A DNA stretch of 64,000 nucleotides from Nocardia uniformis NBRC 13702 (GTDB taxonomy: Bacteria; Actinomycetota; Actinomycetes; Mycobacteriales; Mycobacteriaceae). Below are positions 27,248-37,501 of this stretch, piece by piece. The notes under the pieces were generated by a model, which did not search any database, had not been told where the DNA came from, and saw only the letters and a list, made by a program, of their open reading frames with translations. Both the position numbers and the translations under genes were made by a program. The DNA lies in NCBI RefSeq assembly GCF_001613345.1, contig NZ_BDCE01000017.1:57143-121142 (forward strand). Direction: 5' to 3'. Position 1 is the first letter of the stretch. Every line of letters begins with the position of its first letter.

Positions 27248-28884
27248 GCGAGCGACCAACCAATACAGCCGAGACCCCCGATCCGATCGGGAGCACGACG
27301 GACGCCGATAGACCCGCTACACCCCCGGGGAATATCGAAACCCCTTGGCAGCGGCTGGATCGGCGGATGCTGCTGGTGCATCCCGTCACCGAGGTCGTGC
27401 GATACATTCCGGTGCTCATTGCCTCGGTGATCGGCAGTGCCCAGAGCGAGAACCCGCTGTGGGCACTGCTGGCCTTGACCGCCATCGTCGGCATTGCCGT
27501 GACCCGCTGGTTCACCACCACGTACCGCATCGGCCCCGACAATGTGGAATTGCGCACCGGACTGGTCCAGCGCAAGAAGCTGGCCGTACCGCGCTCACGC
27601 ATTCGCTCGGTGGATATCCAGGCCGATCTGCTGCACCGCGTACTCGGCCTGGCGATATTGGAGATCGGCACCGGTCAGCAGGCCAATCGCGGGGAGGAAT
27701 TCAAACTGGACGCACTCGATGCGCGACTGGTCCCCGGACTGCGTATCGAGCTGCTGGCACACACCGCCGGAGCCGCTGCGGCGCAACAGACTCCGCGATT
27801 GACCAAGGATTCCGACGCAACTGTTTCGACAGCGGGTTCGTCGGATGAGCCGGACGCGACGGCGAACCTCGAGCCGGTCGACACCGCACCGGAGGGTGTC
27901 GAAATCGCCCACTGGCAACCGAAATGGGTGCGCTACTCCCCGCTCTCCCTCACCGGTTTCGCGCTCATCGCCCCCATTGTCGGCCTCGCCTTCCAATACG
28001 GTTTCGCCCAGGTGGTTTTCGACTCGACCACCTTCGACGACTTCGGCGCACGCGGTGTCTGGTTCCTCGGCTTCCTTATCGTCGCCCTGGCCATCGCATT
28101 GATCGCCATAGTCAGTCTGGCCGCCTGCGCCCGTTACCTGGCGACATATTTCGGCCTGAAGGTGCTCGACAACGGCAAAACCCTGCACCTGCGCCACGGC
28201 CTGTTCACCACCCGCCAGATCACCCTCGACCTGGCCCGGCTGCGCGGAGCCACCGTCAATGAGCCACTGCTGCTGCGTATGGCGGGCGGTGCGGAACTCG
28301 AAGCCATCATGACCGGCACCGACCCCCGCCAGAAGATTCTCCCCCAGGCTCCTCGCGCGGCCGTCGACCGTACCCTCACCCATCTCCTCGGCGAATCGAC
28401 CCCGAGCACGGTCGCTCTCACCCCGCACGGCCCGGCCGCCCGCTACCGCCGCTATACCCGAGCTCTGGGGCCGGTCCTCACCGCGGCGGCGATCATGGCG
28501 GTGTTCGCCCTTGCGGTGGAACCACTTCCAGTGTGGTCGTGGTCCCTGCTCGCCCTGGTACTCCTGATCGCCACCGCCGTGGCCTGGGACCGCTACCGAG
28601 GTCTGGGCCACCTGGTCATACCGGCGGCCGACGGCAACCCCACCTGGCTTATCGCCCGTAGTGGCTCCCTCGACCGCGACCGCGACTGTCTCGAGGCTCC
28701 GGGCATTATCGGCTGGACCGTCGGGCAGTCCTGGTTCCAGCGGCGCGTCGGAGTGGCAACCCTGACCGCCGCTACCGCCGCCGGGAAGAAGCGCTACACC
28801 CTGATCGATATCCCCCTCGATGCCGCCTGGCCGCTGATCGACGCGGTCACGCCCGGACTGCTGGGGAGACGCAACCGAGGTTGA
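27244..28884 (+). CDS. Multi-PH-domain membrane protein (YdbT-like)
   Basis: The 546-residue protein alternates membrane helices with bPH_2 domains. A helix pair (VVRYIPVLIASVIGSA, PLWALLALTAIVGIAVTRWF) is followed by PH domain 1 (TTYRIGPDNVELRTGLVQRK, RSRIRSVDIQADLLHRVLGL). A second helix pair near residues 235-300 precedes PH domain 2 (GLKVLDNGKTLHLRHGLFTT). A third (VLTAAAIMAVFALAVE, SWSLLALVLLIATAVAWDRY) precedes PH domain 3 (IARSGSLDRDRDCLEAPGII). A low-complexity linker (residues 175-220) separates the first repeat. Cotranscribed with the single-PH gene. Probably an envelope-associated complex; partner unknown. Confidence 0.85.
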   Translation: MSERPTNTAETPDPIGSTTDADRPATPPGNIETPWQRLDRRMLLVHPVTEVVRYIPVLIASVIGSAQSENPLWALLALTAIVGIAVTRWFTTTYRIGPDNVELRTGLVQRKKLAVPRSRIRSVDIQADLLHRVLGLAILEIGTGQQANRGEEFKLDALDARLVPGLRIELLAHTAGAAAAQQTPRLTKDSDATVSTAGSSDEPDATANLEPVDTAPEGVEIAHWQPKWVRYSPLSLTGFALIAPIVGLAFQYGFAQVVFDSTTFDDFGARGVWFLGFLIVALAIALIAIVSLAACARYLATYFGLKVLDNGKTLHLRHGLFTTRQITLDLARLRGATVNEPLLLRMAGGAELEAIMTGTDPRQKILPQAPRAAVDRTLTHLLGESTPSTVALTPHGPAARYRRYTRALGPVLTAAAIMAVFALAVEPLPVWSWSLLALVLLIATAVAWDRYRGLGHLVIPAADGNPTWLIARSGSLDRDRDCLEAPGIIGWTVGQSWFQRRVGVATLTAATAAGKKRYTLIDIPLDAAWPLIDAVTPGLLGRRNRG

Positions 28885-28916
28885 CGGCGCGGTGTCTACA
28901 CGGCCCAGCCCCGTCG

Positions 28917-29088
28917 CCCTGGCACGTCCCACACCCGTCATCCCGGCACGCCCCACACCCGTCATCCCGGCATGCTTTTGGCCGGGATCCACCGTTCCCA
29001 GCGCAGCACAGTGGATTCCGGCCCAAAGCACGCCGGAATGACGAGAGGTAGGCACGCCGGCATGACGAGAAGTAGGAATGGCGAGAAC
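28917..29088. repeat. Dispersed palindromic element, copy B, with iterated ends
   Basis: The core at 28961-29042 has arms GTCATCCCGGCATGC plus TTTTGGCCGGGATCCA, and TGGATTCCGGCCCAAA plus GCACGCCGGAATGAC, around CCGTTCCCAGCGCAGCACAG. To the left CACACCCGTCATCCCGGCA is iterated, and to the right GCACGCCGGMATGACGAGA is iterated, so the element ends have multiplied outward. It lies between the convergent PH-domain and membrane-protein genes. Same family as copies at 1.8, 3.8 and 37.5 kb. Confidence 0.7.
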
Positions 29089-29107
29089 TACGAGTGACAG
29101 CGCATGT

Positions 29108-29614
29108 TCAGGCTCCGTACCGCGCGCCGACCGACCCGGCCGGGCTGAGGTTGGCGAGGTAGTACAGGTACAGACCGGCGGGGAGCAGGCCGCCGACGAG
29201 CAGGGCGAGGGTCGGCCAGTCGTTCATGAACAAGACGTCGCCACCCGGACCACCGAGGGTGCACAGCATGTAGGTGACGGTCCAGGCGGTCAGGGGTAGG
29301 GCCATCATGCCGATACGATCGGTAACGGTCGACATACCTTTGACCAGAAGGACATTCACCACCGCGGCGATCAGTACCGTAATCGGAAACGGGACAGCGC
29401 CCGCCGTGAGAGTGGCCGCGAGCGGCTGTGCCTGCGCCAGTAGGGCCGGTGATTCGGGAACGTCGGCCCGGCCGAGGTAGATCGGCAGGAACAGCGCCTC
29501 CAGCAGTAGCGTGACGACCCCGTCGAGTACCAGGACCGCCGCGATGACGCCGGTCGGCCACGAACGGCCGGCCGCCGCGACGAGGCGGGTGGGGGAACCG
29601 AGGGCCGCCGTCAC
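29108..29614 (-). CDS. Small membrane protein, Rv1171-like position
   Basis: The 168-residue protein has about four hydrophobic helices: TGVIAAVLVLDGVVTLLLEA, FPITVLIAAVVNVLLVKG, IGMMALPLTAWTVTYMLCTL and TLALLVGGLLPAGLYLYYLA. The GTG start overlaps the stop of the 52-residue frame by 4 bp. A longer in-frame start upstream would cover that frame and encodes unlikely Arg-rich sequence. It sits third in an lpqW-mshB-small-ORF unit, and mycobacterial mshB is likewise followed by a small membrane protein gene (Rv1171). Function unknown. Confidence 0.78.
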   Translation of the reverse strand: MTAALGSPTRLVAAAGRSWPTGVIAAVLVLDGVVTLLLEALFLPIYLGRADVPESPALLAQAQPLAATLTAGAVPFPITVLIAAVVNVLLVKGMSTVTDRIGMMALPLTAWTVTYMLCTLGGPGGDVLFMNDWPTLALLVGGLLPAGLYLYYLANLSPAGSVGARYGA

Positions 29615-29769
29615 GGCACCGGCGGGAAACCGAGCAGGGTCAAAAGGTGACTCTGCATATCGACAAAGGCGTACAGGCCGTGCAGATACAGCTCGTGTTG
29701 CGCCTCGAAGTGGGGCTTCTGGCTCTCCACGAAGGCGGCGATCATTTCCTGAACGTGCCAGTTGTACAT
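29611..29769 (-). CDS. 52-residue protein encoded between mshB and the membrane protein
   Basis: A short frame encodes MYNWHVQEMIAAFVESQKPH, then FEAQHELYLHGLYAFVDMQS and HLLTLLGFPPVP. It starts 5 bp after the mshB stop with GGGAG in the mshB end as ribosome-binding site, and its TGA overlaps the next gene's GTG. Third codon positions are GC-rich like real genes here, and the sequence (amphipathic helices, four His, several aromatics) looks folded. Its size makes it easy to miss. Cotranscription with mshB hints at a small accessory subunit. No homologue is known to me. Confidence 0.7.
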   Translation of the reverse strand: MYNWHVQEMIAAFVESQKPHFEAQHELYLHGLYAFVDMQSHLLTLLGFPPVP

Positions 29770-29774
29770 ATCGG

Positions 29775-30698
29775 TCAGTCTCCCACTCCACGCCGACGCG
29801 ACTCGATCATGTCGGACAATCCGGCGAATAGGTCGTGTTCGCGGCCGTCCGGGCCGACCTCGCCACGTTGACCTCGCACCAGGATGAAATGTTCCTCCGG
29901 CAGCACCGGCTGAGCAATATTGTTGGACAGCGCGAACTCTCGGCCCGACGGTGCCACGGTCACCTGGGTGGCGTGCGCGCGCAGGGCCGCCCGCTTGGCG
30001 GCCAGCACACCGGCCACATCGACGGTCGTGGTCACGGATTCACTGGGAACGCAGGCCAATTCGTTGTCGTACGGTAGCCGCCAGCCACTCGGCAGTGCGC
30101 CCGGGAGCCGGTCCACGGTGCGGCGCTTCAAGGCTTCGGTGTGCATGTGCAGCACTTCGGCATCGGTGACGGTCCAATACGTCTTGGGGATATCCCAGCC
30201 CAGGGGCACGGCCGCGTTCACGGCCGCCATGGTGATTTCGTGGGCGCGAATATGATCGGGATGGCCGTAGCCGCCACGCGGGTCGTAGCCGACCACCACG
30301 CGGGGGCGCAGCTCCAGGATTATCCGGACCAGGGCGTCCACGGCCTCATCGCCGGAGCGAACGAAGGCGCGGGGGTCGCGGGCGGGCGGGGTACCGGCCA
30401 TACCGGAGTCACGCCACCGGCCCGCACCACCGAGAAAGCGGGGCGGACCGGCATCCAATTCGGCCAGCGCACCGGCCAATTCGGAAATGCGGTAACCGCC
30501 GAGTTGGTCGGCCCGATCGGATACGAGCAGGGCGAGTTCGTCACCGATGACCTCACCCTCCTCGCCGAGGGTGCAGGTCACCACGGTGACGGGAATACCG
30601 AGCCGCCGGTAGTGCGCGATGGTCCCACCGGTAGTGATGGATTCGTCGTCCGGATGCGCGTGGACGAGAAGTAGTCCACCCGTGCCGTTTTCACTCAC
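29775..30698 (-). CDS. mshB: N-acetyl-1-D-myo-inositol-2-amino-2-deoxy-alpha-D-glucopyranoside deacetylase
   Basis: MshB is the zinc deacetylase that frees the amino group of GlcNAc-inositol in mycothiol synthesis. The 307-residue PIG-L/LmbE-fold protein has the metal and base motif LLVHAHPDDESITTGGTIAH (AHPDDE), TCTLGEEGEVIGDELA, and the second zinc-ligand motif GYGHPDHIRAHEITMAAV. The end EEHFILVRGQRGEVG is typical of MshB. The GTG start overlaps the lpqW stop by 4 bp, so lpqW and mshB are probably coupled. Mycothiol is the low-molecular-weight thiol of actinobacteria. Confidence 0.94.
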   Translation of the reverse strand: MSENGTGGLLLVHAHPDDESITTGGTIAHYRRLGIPVTVVTCTLGEEGEVIGDELALLVSDRADQLGGYRISELAGALAELDAGPPRFLGGAGRWRDSGMAGTPPARDPRAFVRSGDEAVDALVRIILELRPRVVVGYDPRGGYGHPDHIRAHEITMAAVNAAVPLGWDIPKTYWTVTDAEVLHMHTEALKRRTVDRLPGALPSGWRLPYDNELACVPSESVTTTVDVAGVLAAKRAALRAHATQVTVAPSGREFALSNNIAQPVLPEEHFILVRGQRGEVGPDGREHDLFAGLSDMIESRRRGVGD

Positions 30699-32467
30699 GG
30701 CAGGCGTCGCCAGTTCGCGGCGTCACCGAAGATTCCGGCCTGGATGGCTCCGCCCAGCGAGGCGCCGTCCACGCGCGGTCCGGCCGCCGCCACCTGGGTG
30801 TCCTGCACGATCGGCAGGACGGTGGACAGTTCCCACAGTCTCGGTTCGGCCTCGGCGATCACCTTCGGCGTATCGATGCCGCGCAGGGCCGCGTCGATAG
30901 CGGGCTGCAAGGTCGGGTCGCATATTCCGGAAAGGTTGGCCGGGGCCTCCTTGGCCGCCTCGACTTCAGCCGAATCCCCATCCGTCCCAGGCGTTTCCGC
31001 AGGAGGACACCCGTAGCGGGACGCAAGGACCGTGGCCGGATCGTCACCGGCACGCTCCCAGCCGACCAGCGCGTCGATACTGTTTCCGATCAGGTCCGTG
31101 CCGTACAGCCGTTCGGCCGACACACTGCTCACGGTGGCATCGATTCCGGCACTGCGCAATTGGTCCGCCGCCGTATTCGCGACCGCCAGGGTGGCGTCGT
31201 CGCCTTCGACCGCACCGATGCGAAGGCTCAGCGTCCTACCGTTCTTGGCGATCAGACGCGGTTGTGGTGCGGGCGACGTCGGCGAGGAGTCCAGCGGTAC
31301 CTCCGGCTCGCGGCCGTACCCCGCCTCGGCGAGCAGCGCGAATGTCTCCTCCACGCTGGGGCGCGGCGGCGCGGTCGGCGCGTAACCCGGATCCGACGGC
31401 GAAAGCACCTGCGCCCGTACCGGTTCCACCCAACTGCCGGTCTGCGCGCCGACGGTGGCCAGCAGCACCGGATCCAACAGCCCCAGCACGGCCTTACGCA
31501 CCCGGATATCGGCCAGATCGGGATTGCGCCCGTTGAGCACCAGTTCCATTTCCCGCGACTGCAGGTTCATGGCGGTCCGCACCGAGGGAATGGCCGCCAG
31601 CTGCGCCTGCAATGCCACCCCGCCGCGCACCAAGGCCATCTGCGCATCGCCGGTCCGCAACGACTCGGCCACCTGGGCGGGAGTTCCACCGCGCCGCATC
31701 AGAATCGAATCCGGCACCGCGGGTGTACCCCAGTAGCGGTCATTGCGTTCGAGCAAAATCTCCTCGCGACCGCGATCGGCCTGCTTGATCCGGAAGTGGC
31801 CGCCGGAGATCCGAATGGTGTCCGACAGCCCCTGCTCGAATCCGGAATCCTTGATCAGATGTGAGGGCACCAGATCCGAGAACAGCTGCCGCCACGCCGG
31901 ATACGGCTCCCGCATGGTGACATTCACGGTCTTGCCGCCCGCCGCGGAGCTGACATCGGAGATCAACCGGTAGCCCGCGGGATCGACCGCCCCGGGCTGC
32001 GTGATCATCTGCTGCCACAGGTAGCGGAAGTCCTCGGCCGCGATCGGCGCGCCATCGGACCACGACGCCTCATTGCGGATCTGATAGGTGATGGTGAACG
32101 GCTCCTGCGCCGACACATCGGCGGACACCATGAGCGTGCTGTCCAACACCCGGTCCGAAGCACCCGGCACGTCCGGCGCGGGCACCGTCCGGAACGGGCT
32201 CGGCAGCACCATCGACGCCACCGCCGCGGTCGCGGGCGACTGGTGCGCCCGCAAATGCGGATTGAAGCCGATTCCGATGTCGTCGACGGCCACGACCACC
32301 GAGGTCTTACCCGGCTTGGCCGGTGTGGTCTTGGGGCTGTCGGTGCTCTCGATGGGCGGCGGCGGATTCGCGGTGCAGCCGGTGGCGACCGCCACAGTGG
32401 TCGCCACCATCACGAATACCGCACGCCACGACGCGCGCCCTCGCGCCCCCGATCTCACGATCGGCAC
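30695..32467 (-). CDS. lpqW: LpqW-like lipoprotein of the substrate-binding protein family
   Basis: The 590-residue protein has a signal peptide with lipobox (VATTVAVATGC, Cys about residue 31) and an SBP_bac_5 (oligopeptide-binding) fold: NEASWSDGAPIAAEDFRYLW, REPYPAWRQLFSDLVPSHLI, GHFRIKQADRGREEILLERN and RVRKAVLGLLDPVLLA. No transporter genes accompany it. In mycobacteria LpqW is not a transporter part but directs intermediates between PIM and lipomannan synthesis, with genetic links to PimE. pimE is encoded 3 kb away here. Followed by mshB with a GTGA overlap. Confidence 0.86.
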   Translation of the reverse strand: MPIVRSGARGRASWRAVFVMVATTVAVATGCTANPPPPIESTDSPKTTPAKPGKTSVVVAVDDIGIGFNPHLRAHQSPATAAVASMVLPSPFRTVPAPDVPGASDRVLDSTLMVSADVSAQEPFTITYQIRNEASWSDGAPIAAEDFRYLWQQMITQPGAVDPAGYRLISDVSSAAGGKTVNVTMREPYPAWRQLFSDLVPSHLIKDSGFEQGLSDTIRISGGHFRIKQADRGREEILLERNDRYWGTPAVPDSILMRRGGTPAQVAESLRTGDAQMALVRGGVALQAQLAAIPSVRTAMNLQSREMELVLNGRNPDLADIRVRKAVLGLLDPVLLATVGAQTGSWVEPVRAQVLSPSDPGYAPTAPPRPSVEETFALLAEAGYGREPEVPLDSSPTSPAPQPRLIAKNGRTLSLRIGAVEGDDATLAVANTAADQLRSAGIDATVSSVSAERLYGTDLIGNSIDALVGWERAGDDPATVLASRYGCPPAETPGTDGDSAEVEAAKEAPANLSGICDPTLQPAIDAALRGIDTPKVIAEAEPRLWELSTVLPIVQDTQVAAAGPRVDGASLGGAIQAGIFGDAANWRRLP

Positions 32468-32479
32468 TCTACAGCTTGC

Positions 32480-34375
<1,896 letters not shown>

Positions 34376-34503
34376 GCTTGATCCTCCTGATAAGTGGGTG
34401 GTGCGGCCGAGCCCGTCATTGCGAGGGCGGAAAGAACTCCACCGGCTTACGGCCGCATAACAGACTACCGGCTGTCCCAACTCACACGTTTGACGACTGC
34501 CAC

Positions 34504-34522
34504 TTAGGTTAAGCTAACCAAC
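34504..34522 (+). promoter_or_regulatory. IdeR/DtxR iron box overlapping a leaderless promoter
   Basis: TTAGGTTAAGCTAACCAAC matches the IdeR/DtxR operator consensus TTAGGTTAGGCTAACCTAA at 16 of 19 positions, including both inner half-sites. It ends at the base before the ATG at 34523. TAAGCT inside it (34510-34515) is placed as a -10 element for initiation at the ATG itself. IdeR bound with Fe2+ would cover this promoter, so the downstream gene should be repressed in iron-rich cells. Matches are seen directly; the regulation is inferred. Confidence 0.75.
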
Positions 34523-34702
34523 ATGGGGAAGAAGGTGAAGGCCAAGCACGTCTCGGGTTTGAAACCCAAGAACAAGTGCTGTCGCAAGAAGACGCGATGC
34601 TTCAAATGCCCCGTGGTCATCATGCGGATGAAGAAGTGCGAAGCCGCGGGTGTCTGCGGCAAGGACCTGAAGAAGGCGCTGAAAGTGGCTCGCGCGCGCT
34701 GA
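34523..34702 (+). CDS. 59-residue Cys-rich basic protein, probably iron-regulated
   Basis: The product starts MGKKVKAKHVSGLKPKNKCC, continues RKKTRCFKCPVVIMRMKKCE and ends AAGVCGKDLKKALKVARAR. It has six cysteines, with the first four arranged CC-x5-C-x2-C, about a third Lys/Arg, and no signal peptide or membrane helix, so it could bind a metal or nucleic acid in the cytoplasm. An IdeR box abuts the start codon and the mRNA would be leaderless. Neighbours are typA (divergent) and the pterin dehydratase downstream. I recognise no named family. Confidence 0.8.
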   Translation: MGKKVKAKHVSGLKPKNKCCRKKTRCFKCPVVIMRMKKCEAAGVCGKDLKKALKVARAR

Positions 34703-34784
34703 CTTCCGGTGCGCGAACGCGTCCTTTTCACGACATTTCCCGCAAGTCCGCCCATCCGTCGGCCAGAAGGCGTAGACCGGGATC

Positions 34785-35078
34785 ATGAGTACCGAGCTGC
34801 TCTCCCGAGACGAAATCGCCAAGGCGCTGACCGATCTGCCCGACTGGATCCACACGGGCGCGAGCATTGCGCGCACCATCGAGGCCCCGTCGTTCCTGGC
34901 CGGAATCGAACTGGTCCGCCGGGTCGCCGTCGCCGCCGAGGCCGCCAATCACCATCCCGATATCGATATCCGTTGGCGGCGAGTCACTTTCACCCTCTCC
35001 ACCCATTCGGCGGGCGGACTCACCCAGCTGGATATGGCGCTCGCTCACGAGATCGATCTGCTGACGTCGCAGAGCTGA
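34785..35078 (+). CDS. Pterin-4-alpha-carbinolamine dehydratase-like protein
   Basis: The 97-residue protein matches the PCD/PhhB/DCoH fold: LLSRDEIAKALTDLPDWIHT, SFLAGIELVRRVAVAAEAAN and the active-site stretch HHPDIDIRWRRVTFTLSTHS with its paired histidines, then GLTQLDMALAHEIDLL. The enzyme dehydrates 4a-hydroxytetrahydrobiopterin in organisms with pterin hydroxylases. In actinobacteria such genes often lack a hydroxylase partner and the role is unclear. A homologue lies beside pimE in M. tuberculosis (Rv1159A), as here. Converges on pimE across 21 bp. Confidence 0.9.
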   Translation: MSTELLSRDEIAKALTDLPDWIHTGASIARTIEAPSFLAGIELVRRVAVAAEAANHHPDIDIRWRRVTFTLSTHSAGGLTQLDMALAHEIDLLTSQS

Positions 35079-35099
35079 GGCTGTGTCCTATTCGGCGTC

Positions 35100-36323
35100 T
35101 TATTCGGCGCGCGCGGGGCGCTGCGAGGTTACGCGGGCTGCCTCCTCCGGGCTCTGACGCTCGCGCCGACCCGTCCAGATGATCCAGGCGAAGAAGGCCA
35201 GCACACCGATCACATCGACCGCGCCCAGCCAGGCGAGGATGCCCGGCCGCGAGATGGTCCAGATATCCGGCTGCGCGAACGACAACACCCAGGGCACCCC
35301 GATCAGTGCGGTGACCAGCCAGTATCCGGCGAGGATCCGGGCGCTCACCGCTTCGCGCAACGGCCCGTAGATCAGCCACAGCACGGTCGGAATGAGCCAG
35401 ACGAAGTGGTGCGACCAGGAGATGGGCGACACCATCAGGCCGAAGAACTGCACGATAATGAGGGTGCCCAGGCGGTCGTCCGGGCCCAGCGCCCGCCAGG
35501 CGAAGTAGGCCAATACGGCCGTGAGCAGCACCGCGGCCATCCACCACGGCCCCGATTCCACGTCATGTCCGAGGATGCGGCTGATCGCGCCGCGCAGTGA
35601 CTGATTCCACACCGACCCGACCGGCCCGATCCGGTCCGCGTCGCCGAGCAGGGTGCCGAAGTACCGTTCGGCCTCGGCCTTGTTGATCAGGAAGCTGATG
35701 CCGACGGTGCCCGCGAATACCAGCGCCGACCACACCGCCGTCCACCACCGTCGCCGCGCCACGAAGTAGAGACCGGTAATCGCCGGGGTGAGTTTGATCC
35801 CGGCGATGACGCCGACCAGCGTTCCCGAGATCCACCAGCGGGCACTGCGCACCGCCAGCATGGCCCCCAGCACCAGGAATACATTGACCTGCCCGTAGTC
35901 GAGGGTGGTGCGCACCGGCTCCATCCACACGCCGACCGCTGTCCACCCGACCACCACTGCGCGCCAGCGTGGTTCCCGCACCCGTTCACCCAGGAGCAAC
36001 TCGAGCGCGATTCGCACGACCCAGTACAGCGCCGCCACCGTCAGCAGCAGCCAGCCGACCGCGACCACCGGGAACGGCAGGTAGTGCAGCGGGAAGAACA
36101 CCACCGCCGCGAACGGCGGATAGGTGAAGGGCAGCGGGAAGTCGGGCGTCACCTCCGAGTAGGTGAAGTCGTAGAGGTGGCCGGTGAGCAGTGCCGCCGA
36201 CCCGTCCACGTACACGTGCAGATCGACGAAGTTCATACCGTTCGGCGACAGCAGTACCCACAGCAACCGCGCCAGCACCGAGAGGGCCAATACCGCGACG
36301 GCGAGTCGGAGGTGTCGATGCAC
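35100..36323 (-). CDS. pimE: Polyprenol-phosphate-mannose-dependent alpha-1,2-mannosyltransferase PimE
   Basis: PimE adds an alpha-1,2 mannose to Ac1PIM4 to give Ac1PIM5, directing phosphatidylinositol mannosides away from lipomannan. The GT87 protein (407 residues from this GTG; another start could add up to 42) has about 10 membrane helices. The first extracytoplasmic loop holds the GT-C catalytic acid in NGMNFVDLHVYVDGSAALL. Other landmarks are FTYPPFAAVVFFPLHYLPF, TTLDYGQVNVFLVLGAML, GVIAGIKLTPAITGLYF and SPISWSHHFVWLIPTVLW. Neighbouring lpqW and the pterin dehydratase gene match the mycobacterial pimE locus. Confidence 0.87.
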   Translation of the reverse strand: MHRHLRLAVAVLALSVLARLLWVLLSPNGMNFVDLHVYVDGSAALLTGHLYDFTYSEVTPDFPLPFTYPPFAAVVFFPLHYLPFPVVAVGWLLLTVAALYWVVRIALELLLGERVREPRWRAVVVGWTAVGVWMEPVRTTLDYGQVNVFLVLGAMLAVRSARWWISGTLVGVIAGIKLTPAITGLYFVARRRWWTAVWSALVFAGTVGISFLINKAEAERYFGTLLGDADRIGPVGSVWNQSLRGAISRILGHDVESGPWWMAAVLLTAVLAYFAWRALGPDDRLGTLIIVQFFGLMVSPISWSHHFVWLIPTVLWLIYGPLREAVSARILAGYWLVTALIGVPWVLSFAQPDIWTISRPGILAWLGAVDVIGVLAFFAWIIWTGRRERQSPEEAARVTSQRPARAE

Positions 36324-36689
36324 GGCGCGGACTTTCCGGTCGGGTGATGCGGGATCACCGGCCCAGGATCGGCGACCGATGAGCGGGTTTGCGGCCCCGA
36401 CAAAGAGTAGCGGTGCCCGTCGGAGGCGGTGTCGCTCCCTCGCTGCCAATAATTTCTCCGCACATTTTCGTCGGTTCGTGTTGCCTCGGAAATACCAGGT
36501 CCAGGTGTAACATCTGCATCACTGACCACAGCAGTCACATGCAAAATGAACGCTCGTCCGATAGCTTGTTCCGAGCAGGGACAGCAAGATCACACCTTGG
36601 CTGTACAACAGGGCAGCCGGGTCCCTAGAGTGACCGCAGCGATGTCCCCGTCGCCGCAGTTGTACCCGAGTTAAGGACGGCCACACCAG
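36324..36689. other. Intergenic region between pimE and the secreted-protein gene
   Basis: The first 126 bases could encode a longer PimE N terminus (in-frame ATG at 36449). From 36,450 the sequence becomes AT-richer (AATAATTTCTCC, GTGTAACATCTGCATCAC) and must hold two divergent promoters. GTTAAGGACGG just before the ATG at 36690 serves as ribosome-binding site. I see no RNA gene or repeat here. Confidence 0.5.
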
Positions 36690-37472
36690 ATGCTTCGCAC
36701 CAGAGGATCGCGGTTCGCAATCACCGCGTTGGCCGTGGCAGCCTGCGCCACCATCGCCGTGCCGACAGCGTCCGCCCAGCCAGCACCCGCCGCGCAGAGC
36801 GTCGCCTCTGTGCCGGTTATCCCCGAGGGCGTGCCGGTCGAGGCGCTGGCCTCGCTGGTGCCCGCCATTATCGGTGCGGCCGCCGGTCCTGCCGACATCG
36901 CGGCGAGCCCGCAACAGGCACTCCTCGATCAGGCCCGACAGATCCTCTCCACGATCAATCTGCCCCCGCAGATCAAGTCGACCCTGGAGCGGATCATTAC
37001 GTTCCTCGACGGTAGCGGTGGCGGCGGCGTCGACGTTCCGGAGGACGGCCCGGTCATCGCCCAGTTCCTGTGGCCGACCATCGGTAAGGGCTGCATCTCC
37101 GAATCCGCCGACTCGATCGGTACCGCGCTGGCCGTCGCCGGACCCGCGCAGCTCCCCCCGCCCGGCCCGCAGGCCGGCCAGGCCGGTTTCGTGTTCACCG
37201 CGCTGGGCACCAAGAAGCCCACCGAGACGCAGAACCCGCCGATGACCGTGCAGTGGCTGAACCTCGACACGCGCCAGTCCGGCACCATGGCGCTGACCGA
37301 TGCCGCCAAGATCAACCCGGATGGCCCGGCCACCCTGTCGGCCATTGCCGATACCGGCAACGGCCGCGTGGTCGCGGTGGTCTCCGGTTCGCTGACCACC
37401 CAGGCCGACGCCGAATCCGCGCCGATCACCTGCTCGTTCCTGCCGACGATCGGATTCTTCACCGTCGCGTAG
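36690..37472 (+). CDS. Secreted Ala/Pro-rich protein
   Basis: The 260-residue precursor has a Sec signal peptide (FAITALAVAACATIAVPTAS with cleavage after ASA) and a mature part starting QPAPAAQSVAS. A helical segment (LLDQARQILSTINLPPQIKS) is followed by a Gly-rich hinge and a beta-rich domain (FLWPTIGKGCISESADSIGT, GFVFTALGTKKPTETQNPPM, NGRVVAVVSGSLTTQADAES). The two mature cysteines (GKGCIS and PITCSF) could form a disulfide. Its place near pimE recalls the Rv1157c/Rv1158c secreted proteins of mycobacteria, a contextual guess. Function unknown. Confidence 0.75.
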   Translation: MLRTRGSRFAITALAVAACATIAVPTASAQPAPAAQSVASVPVIPEGVPVEALASLVPAIIGAAAGPADIAASPQQALLDQARQILSTINLPPQIKSTLERIITFLDGSGGGGVDVPEDGPVIAQFLWPTIGKGCISESADSIGTALAVAGPAQLPPPGPQAGQAGFVFTALGTKKPTETQNPPMTVQWLNLDTRQSGTMALTDAAKINPDGPATLSAIADTGNGRVVAVVSGSLTTQADAESAPITCSFLPTIGFFTVA

Positions 37473-37501
37473 GCGCGGTGCGGCTACCCCATTACGGCTC
37501 T

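Noticed and set aside
27595..29055. Leftward frame of 486 codons antisense to the PH-domain gene
   Set aside because: The membrane PH-domain protein is clearly coding, and this frame runs through the palindromic repeat.
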